Translations under genes and position numbers: made by a program | Source: Janthinobacterium sp. PAMC25594 | GTDB taxonomy: Bacteria; Pseudomonadota; Gammaproteobacteria; Burkholderiales; Burkholderiaceae_D | Assembly (NCBI RefSeq): GCF_019443505.1 | Contig: NZ_CP080377.1 | Location: 6,386,001-6,450,000, forward strand | Reading direction: 5' to 3' | DNA: 64,000 bases | The notes under the pieces: generated by a model | Database searches by the model: none | Told to the model about the DNA's origin: nothing | What the model saw: the letters and a program-made list of their open reading frames with translations, nothing else | Shown here: positions 26,569 through 33,888 of the stretch, in pieces | Layout of the letters: the number at the start of each line of letters is the position of its first letter | How positions within the stretch are numbered: position 1 is the stretch's first letter

Positions 26569-27636
26569 TCAGGATTCATGCGGGTCTGCGGGTTGGTCTT
26601 CGCCACTTTTTCGCCGTGCAGTGAATCCCATTTTCTTGGCGATGCTGCCTTGCGCTTGCACGGCGGTGTCGAGGTTCTTCTCAAGGTAGGCCATGGTGGT
26701 CAACGGGCTTTTGTGGCGCAGCACCTTCTGGATGGTCTGGATCGGCACGCCTGATTCGGACAGCAGGGTGGCGAAGCTGCCGCGCAGACGGTGTGGGGTG
26801 ATGCCCTTGGTCTTGCAGTGGGCGTTGGCAGTGGCGATAGGGCGCCGGGCGAAGCCGGGCGGCTGCTGGCTGCCGTCCTTACGCGCGGTAATCAGGCCTT
26901 CGGGCTGGCGCCGGGGTTGTAGGTAGTCGACCAGCCACGCGGGCATCGGTACCGGCTCGGCCTCCTTACCCTTGGTGATGCCGGGCGTGTAGGTGCGCCG
27001 CTCCCAATCGATCCATTCCCAGCGCGCGCTGGCGGCTTCGCTTTCGCGCAGGCCCAGGCCAAACATGAAGCGGATAGCAGTGGAGACGGCAAGGGAGCGG
27101 CGGCCGGCGCCGTCGATGGCATCGAGCCACTGCATGGCCACATCAAGCGGCAGGATTTTACGCGGGCGCTTCTGTGTGCTGAGCATGGCCACGTTCCATG
27201 GCCGGCGTGCCAGCATGCCCTGGGAAACGGCCCAATTCGTCACCAGCCGCATCACGCGCAGCCAGTGGTTGGCCGTGGCCGGCTCGCGCGTGGTCAGGTG
27301 TTCGTTGCGGGCCAGCTCGATGTGGCGTGCAGTGATCTCGCTGACGAGCAGGTCGCCCAGGTCGTACAGGTGCAGGCGGTAGCAGGTGCTGACGCTGCGC
27401 ACGTGGGCGGCGCTCGACACCGGGCCACGCACCAATAGCCACTCGGCGAAGAGCGCGCGCAGTGTCGGTACCGGCTTGCCGCCGTTCGTGCGCACTACCT
27501 CCTCATCGTAGGCGCGGCTGGCCACCGCTTCGGCACGAGCCTTGGCGCGTTCGCGCGTGCTGCGCTGAACGCGGCTGCCGGCCACCTGGAAGCGGTAGTG
27601 CCAGATTTTCTTGACCTTGAACAGGGCGAATGTCAT
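26569..27636 (-). CDS. Second tyrosine recombinase, internal to the prophage
   Basis: 355 residues with an N-terminal SAM-like core-binding domain (RALFAEWLLVRGPVSS...) and a catalytic domain containing the expected Arg in GLGLRESEA, the HRLRGS box and HKSPLTTMAYLE with the Tyr nucleophile. All signature residues are present. Unlike the integrase at 42236-43219 it lies between dnaB and the terminase operon, far from either att site. Possible roles are resolution of genome multimers or inversion of a segment; it could also be a captured integrase. Confidence 0.8.
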   Translation of the reverse strand: MTFALFKVKKIWHYRFQVAGSRVQRSTRERAKARAEAVASRAYDEEVVRTNGGKPVPTLRALFAEWLLVRGPVSSAAHVRSVSTCYRLHLYDLGDLLVSEITARHIELARNEHLTTREPATANHWLRVMRLVTNWAVSQGMLARRPWNVAMLSTQKRPRKILPLDVAMQWLDAIDGAGRRSLAVSTAIRFMFGLGLRESEAASARWEWIDWERRTYTPGITKGKEAEPVPMPAWLVDYLQPRRQPEGLITARKDGSQQPPGFARRPIATANAHCKTKGITPHRLRGSFATLLSESGVPIQTIQKVLRHKSPLTTMAYLEKNLDTAVQAQGSIAKKMGFTARRKSGEDQPADPHES

Positions 27637-27653
27637 GCGGATGGTCCTTTTTG

Positions 27654-28994
27654 CTAGAGGTGTTCGGCCAGGCCGCGCTTGTAGCTCTGGGTGGGGGCCG
27701 CCGGGCGTGGCCGGTTGTTGTCGGTAAAGCGGGTGTACATGCCTTCGTAGGCGAGCAGCACGTCATCGATGCGGCCCTGCCGGTTCTTTGCCACGAAGAT
27801 ATCGGCGCAGCCACGCAGGTGGCTTTGCGGGTTGTCCACCTCGTCGCGGTGCACGAAGATGACGATATCGGCGTCTTGCTCGATGGCGCCGGAGTCGCGC
27901 AAGTCGGACAGTTGCGGGCGCGCCTTGTTGGCGGCGTTGCGCGACAGCTGGGACAGGGCCAGCACGACGATGTTCAACTCCTTGGCCAACGCCTTCAAGC
28001 CGCGCGTGATTTCCTCGATCTGGCTATTGCGGTTGTCGCCGGCGCCGCTCATCAGTTGCAGATAGTCGACCACCAGCAGGTCAAGGCCATGCTTGCGTTT
28101 CACCAGGCGCGCCTTGCTGCGTACGTCCAGCAGCGTCAGCGCCGGCTGATCGTCCAGGTGTAGGCCCATGGCGTTCAGTTTCACGTTGGCCACCGTGAAA
28201 TTGTTCCAGTCGCCATCGCTGAAATCACCGCGGATCACCGTACTGAGTGGGATGCTGCCAAGCGCGGCCACGGCGCGGTCGAGCAGCTCGCCGTTCTGCA
28301 TCTCCTGCGACAGGAACAGCACCGAGTGTGTCTCGGCTGCATTGGTGGCGATGTTCAGGGCCAGCGCGGTTTTACCCATCGATGGCCGCGCGCCGAGGAT
28401 CACCAGCGCACCACGATTCGGGCCACCGTTCAGCAGGCGGTCAATATCGGCAAAACCGGTGGCGATGCCGGTGTATTTGCGCTCTGCACGGTCGCCCAGC
28501 ACATCGATGTGCGCCATCATGGCAGCGCTGGCCTGGATCGGCTCGCGCAAGGTACGCGTTTCGGCCAGCGCCGCCAGGGCCGATTGCGCAGCGTCGAGCA
28601 CCTCACCGGCGCTGCGGCCGTCCGGCTTGAAGGCCATTTCGGACATGTCGGCCGTGGCGGCCAGTAGGCCCCGGCGCAACGCGCGGTCGCGCACCAGGTC
28701 GGCATAGCGGCCGATGTTGGCGGCGCTGGGCATGCTCTGGGCCACCGAGTTCAGGTAGGCCACGCAGTCAGGCAGCGACTGGGCCAGCGCGGTGGACACC
28801 GTAATCACGTCGCATTCGCCACCCTGGGCGATCTGGCGCAGCACTTCCACGAAGATCGTGCGGTGGTCGTGCCGGTAAAAGTGCGCCGGGCGCAGATCAC
28901 CCATGCGGTCGACGCCAGCGTTATCGCGCAACAGTGCACCGATAACGGATTGCTCGGCCTCAATGGCGGCCGGCAGGGTTTGTTCTTCGGTCAT
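27654..28994 (-). CDS. dnaB: Replicative DNA helicase, DnaB family
   Basis: 446 residues: an N-terminal primase-binding domain (AAIEAEQSVIGALLRDN, residues 9-25), and the RecA-like helicase domain with Walker A GARPSMGKTA at 201-210, DLLVVDYLQLMSG as Walker B and IVLALSQLSR. It unwinds DNA at the phage fork and allows replication independent of host helicase loading. The start overlaps the upstream replication gene by 4 nt. Confidence 0.92.
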   Translation of the reverse strand: MTEEQTLPAAIEAEQSVIGALLRDNAGVDRMGDLRPAHFYRHDHRTIFVEVLRQIAQGGECDVITVSTALAQSLPDCVAYLNSVAQSMPSAANIGRYADLVRDRALRRGLLAATADMSEMAFKPDGRSAGEVLDAAQSALAALAETRTLREPIQASAAMMAHIDVLGDRAERKYTGIATGFADIDRLLNGGPNRGALVILGARPSMGKTALALNIATNAAETHSVLFLSQEMQNGELLDRAVAALGSIPLSTVIRGDFSDGDWNNFTVANVKLNAMGLHLDDQPALTLLDVRSKARLVKRKHGLDLLVVDYLQLMSGAGDNRNSQIEEITRGLKALAKELNIVVLALSQLSRNAANKARPQLSDLRDSGAIEQDADIVIFVHRDEVDNPQSHLRGCADIFVAKNRQGRIDDVLLAYEGMYTRFTDNNRPRPAAPTQSYKRGLAEHL

Positions 28995-29875
28995 GCCGCT
29001 TCCTTGGTTTCTTGAAATTTCTCTGCCTGCTTGCCGTTCGAAGTCAGGAAGTACTGGCCCTCACGGTCGATGGCCCACAGCTTGAAATAATTGTTTTCGA
29101 CGTACTTGCGGAAGGTGGCGCGCCAGTCCTTCTGCCGCTTCGCTGGCTGCGTTCCGCCCGGCAGGAAGCGCCGACAGAACTCGGCCCAGGCCAAGGCCAC
29201 CATGTCGACAGGCAGGCCGGCGCCTTGGGCGTAACCCCACAGCGGGGCGTAGTTGCGCAGGGGGCGTTCGTTCTTGGCCTGGCAGTCGTCGAGGAACGTT
29301 TGCAGCGCAGTCGCCGGGGTTGAGTCCTTTTTGCCCGGCTTGGCAGCAGGCCCCGCGTCAGCGGGGTTTGGGGTACTTGTTTTTAATGTAGATGAAGATG
29401 AAGATGTAGAGCCGTCTCCCAAGTCATCACCAATGGTGGGCTTTGGTGTTGTCTTTGGTGTGTTGTTTGGTGGTGCGTTTTCGTCGCCAAAACGGGTACC
29501 TTGCCCGCGCCGTTGGCGGATATATTCATCCCGCACGAAGCGGCTGCAGTACCACAATGGGCCTGCGTTTGACGTCACCAAAGTCACCGGCTGACCGTCA
29601 CGACCTGCATGACGTGGCGTGAAAACGTAGTCCGCCGCATTATTGTCCGCTCCCTTGAGCACATCCTTAGCCGCCAGTTCGCGCGCCAGCTTCAGTGGCA
29701 CGCCGGCCACCTGGGCCAGCTCGTTGAGGGGCCAGCGGCAGATGCCATATTCATCGGCATCGTGCAGCACGCACATGATATCGACCCAAGCTCCACGCGC
29801 CGCCTCGGAACAGCGGCGCAGCTTGGAATTGATGCGCCAGTCAGCTGGATAAAACTGGAATGATGGGCGCTTCAT
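28991..29875 (-). CDS. Phage replication protein with DUF1376-like winged helix
   Basis: 294 residues. The N-terminal part (FQFYPADWRINSKLRRCSE...GAWVDIMCVLHDADEYG) is the winged-helix domain seen in phage replication initiators encoded next to helicases. A proline/serine/threonine linker (about 140-190) leads to a C-terminal domain (LPVDMVALAWAEFCRRFLPG). It probably recognises the phage origin or loads the DnaB helicase, whose gene overlaps by 4 nt. No ATPase motif is present, so it is not a DnaC-type loader. Confidence 0.75.
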   Translation of the reverse strand: MKRPSFQFYPADWRINSKLRRCSEAARGAWVDIMCVLHDADEYGICRWPLNELAQVAGVPLKLARELAAKDVLKGADNNAADYVFTPRHAGRDGQPVTLVTSNAGPLWYCSRFVRDEYIRQRRGQGTRFGDENAPPNNTPKTTPKPTIGDDLGDGSTSSSSSTLKTSTPNPADAGPAAKPGKKDSTPATALQTFLDDCQAKNERPLRNYAPLWGYAQGAGLPVDMVALAWAEFCRRFLPGGTQPAKRQKDWRATFRKYVENNYFKLWAIDREGQYFLTSNGKQAEKFQETKEAA

Positions 29876-30243
29876 AAGTGCTTCTCTGGATGTGATTCTG
29901 TGGCGTCCAGATCGCCGCGATCAGGGCGACGCACGACGGTGACAGGTTGCGGCGCGCTCGGGCCGCGATGATGCGCCGTGGCCACGCTACAGGCGCCGGC
30001 AGCGGTCTTGCCCTGCAATGCCTGGCGCGTCGATGCCTTGATGGTGTAGGTGATGTTGCTGAGCTCGATGTGGGCCATCAGCAGGCTGGCGAAATGCTTG
30101 CGCATGTTGCATTCCATGCCGGACTCTTCCAGATCAAAGCTAGCGCGCTCGCAGATCTGGTAGAAGGTGCCGGGACCGGCCAGCAGCGTTTGCAGCACCA
30201 GGTAAGGACGGGAGCCGACATATGGCATCAAGCGCGCCGTCAT
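29872..30243 (-). CDS. Small winged-helix-like phage protein
   Basis: 123 residues. The first 75 (YLVLQTLLAGPGTFYQICERASFDLEES...) look like a winged helix; the C-terminus (AHHRGPSAPQPVTVVRRPDRGD) is disordered. The stop overlaps the start of the replication gene by 4 nt, so it belongs to the replication operon. It may be a DNA-binding accessory factor; function unknown. Confidence 0.55.
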   Translation of the reverse strand: MTARLMPYVGSRPYLVLQTLLAGPGTFYQICERASFDLEESGMECNMRKHFASLLMAHIELSNITYTIKASTRQALQGKTAAGACSVATAHHRGPSAPQPVTVVRRPDRGDLDATESHPEKHL

Positions 30244-30328
30244 TGCCGCACCTGCGCAGCCTGGGGCTTCATCGAAAACGCGGAGTATGTTATTCTTGGC
30301 ATGTTCGTTTTAAGTAAGTGTTTTAGGA

Positions 30329-30355
30329 AGCCCGCCTTGTACGCGGGCTTTTTTT
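30329..30355 (+). terminator. Plus-strand intrinsic terminator among minus-strand genes
   Basis: AGCCCGCCTTGTACGCGGGC followed by eight T (TTTTTTTT-like run) is a strong terminator on the plus strand. All neighbouring genes are on the minus strand, so it may end a small plus-strand RNA starting within about 30240-30330, or it may be a leftover. Confidence 0.65.
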
Positions 30356-30364
30356 CGTTCGCGC

Positions 30365-30727
30365 TTATTGCGCCTGCTGGTGCAGCGTTTCTTTCAGGAG
30401 GTAGCCTTCGAGCGCCCAGATCTTCTGTTCGGCGTTCAGGCGCGCCACTTCCTGGCCGATTTCGGCATCGAAGTTCTCCGGACTGGCGCAGGCGCTTTCG
30501 CCGGTGACGGTGAAACCATTGCGCAGCACCAGGACGCAGAACGTCAGCAGATGCAGCGGCGGGGTGGAGCCGTCGTCGACACCACCATCGATGGCGGCGC
30601 CGCGCACGCCGTCAGCGGCCGTGAAGTAGTGCGTCTGTGCGATGGCTGCTTGAATGCCTGCTGGCGTGATGCGCGGTGCGGTCTTGCCCTTGGCCTGGAT
30701 TTGCTGCTCGATTTCTTGATCGCTCAT
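30365..30727 (-). CDS. N4 gp49 / Sf6 gene 66-family phage protein
   Basis: 120 residues with the family's hallmark C-terminal half: LTFCVLVLRNGFTVTGESACASPEN and ARLNAEQKIWALEGYLL. Members are widespread in early regions of temperate phages and have no established function. It is the first gene after the 5' untranslated gap at 30728-30884, in which I see no confident gene. Confidence 0.8.
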   Translation of the reverse strand: MSDQEIEQQIQAKGKTAPRITPAGIQAAIAQTHYFTAADGVRGAAIDGGVDDGSTPPLHLLTFCVLVLRNGFTVTGESACASPENFDAEIGQEVARLNAEQKIWALEGYLLKETLHQQAQ

Positions 30728-30884
30728 ATTTCGCTTTCGATGTGTCGCCCGACTCGGTGAGCGACTGCCCGTCTTTCGCGCGCTTCCTTGCGCTGCATCT
30801 GCTGCATCTGCTGCACTTTTGATGAAGCGCAGACCTGGTACCTGTCTGCACTGCCATCCTGTAGCTGTCGGGGACTGCGCCCAG

Positions 30885-31091
30885 CTACGTCGGCGGATCG
30901 GACGTGTTCATGTACTTGTCCGCCGCCTCGCGCAGCTTGTTGGTATCGCGATACAACTGCGAACTCGCTTTAGCCCGCGCTTGCCCCTCTGGCTGGGCCT
31001 TCGCTGCCAGGTTGGCTCTGTCGCTCAGGCGCCATACGCACACTGCCTGCAGTGCGTAATCCGCTGCCGTCGCGCGCTGCTCTTTTTTCAT
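30885..31091 (-). CDS. Short early phage protein (unknown)
   Basis: 68 residues, highly charged and helical (MKKEQRATAADYALQAVCVW...KLREAADKYMNTSDPPT). The codon pattern favours this frame over an overlapping frame starting near 31149. No recognisable family. Confidence 0.45.
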   Translation of the reverse strand: MKKEQRATAADYALQAVCVWRLSDRANLAAKAQPEGQARAKASSQLYRDTNKLREAADKYMNTSDPPT

Positions 31092-31171
31092 CCTGTCCCT
31101 CGTCTTTCTGCGCCGGCGCTATCGGCCGGCCTATCGGTCTGATTTCGTACATCGGCTCCGCCTCTATTCCG

Positions 31172-31438
31172 TTAAACCCGCATGTGCATCTTGGGGATGA
31201 CGCCGAAACTCGGGCGGCATGGCAGCAACTGGGACCGGCGGCGCGGGCCGCCGTTGGGCCCTTCTCGGCGGCTACCTGGCTGGCTACCATGACGTTGCTG
31301 GCGCGCCCAATGCAACAGGCTCTGGCGGGCTTGGTCGCTGCGCGTGACGCCAGCTGCGGCGCATGCCTGCAAGATCGTTTTCTCTTCCTCGGGGTCGAGG
31401 TAGGTTTTCAGCAGCTTCGTGCGGGTGGTGGTATTCAT
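31172..31438 (-). CDS. Ribbon-helix-helix-like DNA-binding protein
   Basis: 88 residues. The first 46 (TRTKLLKTYLDPEEEKTILQ, then GVTRSDQARQSLLHWARQQ) have the strand-helix-helix layout of Arc/MobC-like regulators; the tail is basic and disordered. It is likely an early regulator in the cro operon. ATG 31438 lies divergent from the gene at 31554. Confidence 0.55.
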   Translation of the reverse strand: MNTTTRTKLLKTYLDPEEEKTILQACAAAGVTRSDQARQSLLHWARQQRHGSQPGSRREGPNGGPRRRSQLLPCRPSFGVIPKMHMRV

Positions 31439-31553
31439 GGGTTTCCTTTTAAAAGTGGATCTGGATTACGGGTGGTGCGGTACTGCAAAAAAGGCGAGGA
31501 ATTCCTTCGTGCTACATTGCTATCTCCATAACAACAATTTGAAGGAACTCCCC

Positions 31554-31868
31554 ATGACTTTTCCGATTGCTACAAATTTTGTTTCTATTGAGCTAAGCCC
31601 TCAGCAAACAGGGATCGGCCTAACTGTTTTTAAGGCCTCGGTGACACTGGAGAGCAACAGGGGGCCTATTCCTGAGCAGGTAACGTTCACGGTCGCTGTG
31701 AAGGCTGGGAATCGCAGCATTGTCGAAATTCACAAAGAGGCGATCAGTCGGGCGGCCTTAATACTGGCAAGCGTCAGTGGGCTTGGCCATCCGCACCCAG
31801 AGGACGCTGTGGCGACTTGGGGGCAATTGGCTGCAGATTTACCTCGAACGCAGATAAGCCAGCCTTAA
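31554..31868 (+). CDS. Small plus-strand protein facing the early operon (unknown)
   Basis: 104 residues from ATG 31554, preceded by GAAGGAACTCCCC. Beta-rich N-terminus (IATNFVSIELSPQQTGIGLT), then VTFTVAVKAGNRSIVEIHKEA. It converges on the minus-strand gene at 31774-32181 and overlaps its 3' end by 95 nt, so transcription of one could interfere with the other. Not recognised. Confidence 0.5.
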   Translation: MTFPIATNFVSIELSPQQTGIGLTVFKASVTLESNRGPIPEQVTFTVAVKAGNRSIVEIHKEAISRAALILASVSGLGHPHPEDAVATWGQLAADLPRTQISQP

Positions 31869-32181
31869 AAGCAAGAGCGGCCGCCTCGGCTGCATCTGAT
31901 GGCCCCACTGCGAAGTGCGCACTGGAGTTCGCAATAACCTGCGTCAGCAGCATCACCAGCGCATCCCGGTCACGATCTGGAAACTGGCTGCCGCTGGCGC
32001 ACACGGCGAGCTGGCCGCCAACTTGGCCGCCAGCAACGTCTTCGCGATGCGGCGGACTCGCCAGGCGCGTACGGTTCGATCCGAAGGGCATGCCCTCCAC
32101 CTTGATGAGCACGCCGAACAGCTTGGCGACCAGGTGGACGGGGAGGACGCGCCAACGCGCGTGGGTGGTGGCGTGGTTCAT
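31774..32181 (-). CDS. Early phage protein downstream of cro (unknown)
   Basis: 135 residues from ATG 32181, which overlaps the cro-like stop by 4 nt (ATGA), the main support for this start. Contains LLTQVIANSSAHFAVGPSDAAEAAALAFKAG-type helical C-terminus but no known domain. It should be expressed with cro at induction. Its 3' end is antisense to 31554-31868. Confidence 0.5.
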   Translation of the reverse strand: MNHATTHARWRVLPVHLVAKLFGVLIKVEGMPFGSNRTRLASPPHREDVAGGQVGGQLAVCASGSQFPDRDRDALVMLLTQVIANSSAHFAVGPSDAAEAAALAFKAGLSAFEVNLQPIAPKSPQRPLGADGQAH

Positions 32182-32555
32182 GGTTTTTCCTTTGGTTCGA
32201 GCGACGGCGGGATGGCGGGCAGCACGACGCTGTGCGCCGGGATGGTGTCGAGGATGTTGGTGGGGGAGGGGGGCTGGCGGCCGGCGTGGCCAGGAGCGGG
32301 CAGCGGATCGGTGGCGCGGCGCTGAGCAGCCTCTACGGCCAACTCCGGCCAAATGGACTGCCAATCGTATGGACGTAAAGTTCGACGAGAAACCTCTCCG
32401 CCTGTGATTCGCTCCAAAATCGGCGCAAGCCTGATCAATTTATCGTCAGGAATACCGCCACTCCTCCAGGCATGCACCGAGGGTGGCTTTACATTCAGCA
32501 TCTTGGCTACGGCAGTAGGTCCACCCAGCCGATCAATCATTTCGCTCGGAGTCAT
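32178..32555 (-). CDS. Cro/YdaS-like transcriptional repressor
   Basis: 125 residues. The N-terminus (MIDRLGGPTAVAKMLNVKPPSVHAW...IPDDKLIRLAP, 6-45) is the helix-turn-helix of YdaS/Cro proteins. The C-terminus is proline-rich and disordered. It is divergent from CI across a 92-bp operator region and is expressed from a consensus-like minus-strand promoter (32582-32610). By analogy with lambda it should shut off CI and early transcription after induction. Confidence 0.8.
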   Translation of the reverse strand: MTPSEMIDRLGGPTAVAKMLNVKPPSVHAWRSGGIPDDKLIRLAPILERITGGEVSRRTLRPYDWQSIWPELAVEAAQRRATDPLPAPGHAGRQPPSPTNILDTIPAHSVVLPAIPPSLEPKEKP

Positions 32556-32581
32556 AGAGGTTTTGGTTAGATATTTCTCTC

Positions 32582-32610
32582 ATATTAGGAGTAGCTAACA
32601 TAAATGTCAA
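32582..32610 (-). promoter_or_regulatory. Cro-side early promoter (PR)
   Basis: On the minus strand TTGACA (32610-32605), a 17-bp spacer and TAATAT (32587-32582) make a near-consensus sigma-70 promoter reading into the cro-like gene. The spacer contains TTAGCTACTCC, shared with the DGR promoter at 33824-33852. Confidence 0.8.
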
Positions 32611-32648
32611 TAGCCACTCCTAATCCAGTAACAGTTAGGATCGCCTAA
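32585..32648. promoter_or_regulatory. CI/Cro operator region with TTAGG-N4-CCTAA sites
   Basis: Three dyad sites: TTAGGAGTAGCTAA (about 32586-32599, overlapping the -10 of PR), its inverted relative TAGCCACTCCTAA (32611-32623, upstream of the -35) and the perfect palindrome TTAGGATCGCCTAA (32635-32648, touching the CI start codon). The arrangement resembles tripartite lambdoid operators. The repressor identity is inferred from position. Confidence 0.65.
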
Positions 32649-33340
32649 TGACACTTTCAGAACGTATACGAGCAGCTATGACTGCTTCCCAGATGAACCA
32701 GACCGAACTTGCAAGGGCATGCGGAGTGAAGCCCCCGAGCGTTCACGGCTGGCTGACAGGTAAGGCAAAATTTCTGCGAGGCGAGAATTTGTTGTTGGCG
32801 GCCAAGGCGTTAGGGGTAACTCAAGAGTGGCTCGCAACCGGTCGAGGTGAAATGCACCAAAGTCCTGCGGCATCTATGCCTAATGCACGCCAGGTCATAG
32901 CCGCCGATCAAGACGACCCTAACTTCGTGGAAATACCAATGGTCAAACTGAAGCTCTCTGCTGGGATAACCGGATTCAACACAGATCCTGATCGGCGAGA
33001 CGGAGGAACGCTGGGTATGAGGCGTAATTGGATCGAGAGAAGGGGGTACAAACCCCATAAATTGATAGCAATTCAAGTGAGCGGGGAGAGCATGGAGCCA
33101 TCTCTTTATGCCGATGATGTGATTGTCATTAATACCGATGATGTTCAGCCAGTTGATGGTCAAGTTTTTGCGATCAACTATGAGGGACAAGCGGTTGTAA
33201 AGCGCTTAGCGCGCGATGCAGGAGAATGGTGGCTCACCTCTGATAGTCCTGACCAACGAAAGCATGCCCGGAAAGTTTGTCGAGACGACGCATGCATCAT
33301 TATTGGACGAGTAGTCCACAAAGAAAGTGATCGTATCTGA
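32648..33340 (+). CDS. CI-like prophage repressor (HTH plus S24 peptidase)
   Basis: 230 residues. HTH_3 domain at 1-60 (MNQTELARACGVKPPSVHGWL); an S24/LexA-type autoprotease C-terminus with catalytic Ser in SGESMEPS (about 148) and Lys in AVVKRL (about 185). An Ala-Gly pair in LSAGITG is a candidate cleavage site. It maintains lysogeny and should be inactivated by RecA* during DNA damage. It is coupled (TGATG) to the gene at 33340. The operator motif it faces recurs in front of the DGR targets. Confidence 0.88.
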   Translation: MTLSERIRAAMTASQMNQTELARACGVKPPSVHGWLTGKAKFLRGENLLLAAKALGVTQEWLATGRGEMHQSPAASMPNARQVIAADQDDPNFVEIPMVKLKLSAGITGFNTDPDRRDGGTLGMRRNWIERRGYKPHKLIAIQVSGESMEPSLYADDVIVINTDDVQPVDGQVFAINYEGQAVVKRLARDAGEWWLTSDSPDQRKHARKVCRDDACIIIGRVVHKESDRI

Positions 33341-33726
33341 TGAGCGATTTACCAGTTGATGATTACCACGATCGTGCGCTAGATGCATTGGCTAAAACCG
33401 ACGAAGCAACAAAACTTAGATTTAAGCAATTGATGTGCGAAAGCCCTGCAAATTTTGACTTTTACGGCGCTGTTTTAGAGGCGAAAAAAGGGGCGGAATT
33501 AGATGAAATCATAGCCTACCCGGACAAAAATCTCGAAATGAAGTACACAGTACAGCAAGGATTGCGAGCGGCGTGCCATGGAAGAGAGGACACAGCTACA
33601 GTGATGATTGTTCAGTTAGCAATATTGAAAAGGCTTGATAAAGCTGAAAAATTGAACAACCGTGTCTATTTTTGCATGTGTGCAGTAGTGGTGCTGTTGC
33701 TCTATATTGCATCAAAGCTATCATAA
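33340..33726 (+). CDS. CI-coupled protein with a C-terminal membrane anchor
   Basis: 128 residues; ATG overlaps the CI stop codon by one base, so it is expressed in the lysogen. The soluble N-terminus is charged and helical; residues about 105-126 (VYFCMCAVVVLLLYIASKL) form one membrane helix at the very end. Lower GC than the neighbours. Genes in this position often confer superinfection exclusion or other lysogenic traits; that is a positional inference only. Confidence 0.7.
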   Translation: MSDLPVDDYHDRALDALAKTDEATKLRFKQLMCESPANFDFYGAVLEAKKGAELDEIIAYPDKNLEMKYTVQQGLRAACHGREDTATVMIVQLAILKRLDKAEKLNNRVYFCMCAVVVLLLYIASKLS

Positions 33727-33789
33727 AGCCCGATAAGCAGCACCAACAAGACCCGCCAGTCCTCCCTCGACACCTAAAAAGACGCTACT

Positions 33790-33818
33790 ACTCCTAATAT
33801 TTATTAAATATTAGGAGT
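33790..33818. promoter_or_regulatory. 29-bp perfect palindrome with operator half-sites, upstream of DGR
   Basis: ACTCCTAATATTTA and its exact inverse TAAATATTAGGAGT flank one central base. The ends ACTCCTAAT/ATTAGGAGT equal the operator half-sites of the CI/Cro region. Located just upstream of the -35 of the promoter at 33824-33852. Confidence 0.75.
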
Positions 33819-33823
33819 TCCTA

Positions 33824-33852
33824 TTGACTTAAAAATTAGCTTGTCCTAATAT
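33824..33852 (+). promoter_or_regulatory. DGR-operon promoter, a near copy of the cro promoter
   Basis: TTGACT (33824-33829), 17-bp spacer, TAATAT (33847-33852). Aligned in register with PR it shares ATTAGGAGT..CTATTGAC upstream and TTAGCT..TCCTAATAT across spacer and -10. Additional TCCTAA half-sites overlap and follow the -10. It reads into the first DGR target gene. Confidence 0.8.
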
Positions 33853-33888
33853 TCTCCTAACAGCCGATCAACATGCTAGGAGATGACA

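Noticed and set aside
30970..31290. 106-codon minus-strand frame overlapping 30885-31091
   Set aside because: Its C-terminal part is an out-of-frame reading of the better-supported 68-codon gene; at most a short peptide from about 31149 could be real.
31817..32407. 196-codon plus-strand frame in the early region
   Set aside because: Antisense to the cro operon, whose genes are linked by ATGA overlap and a clear promoter.
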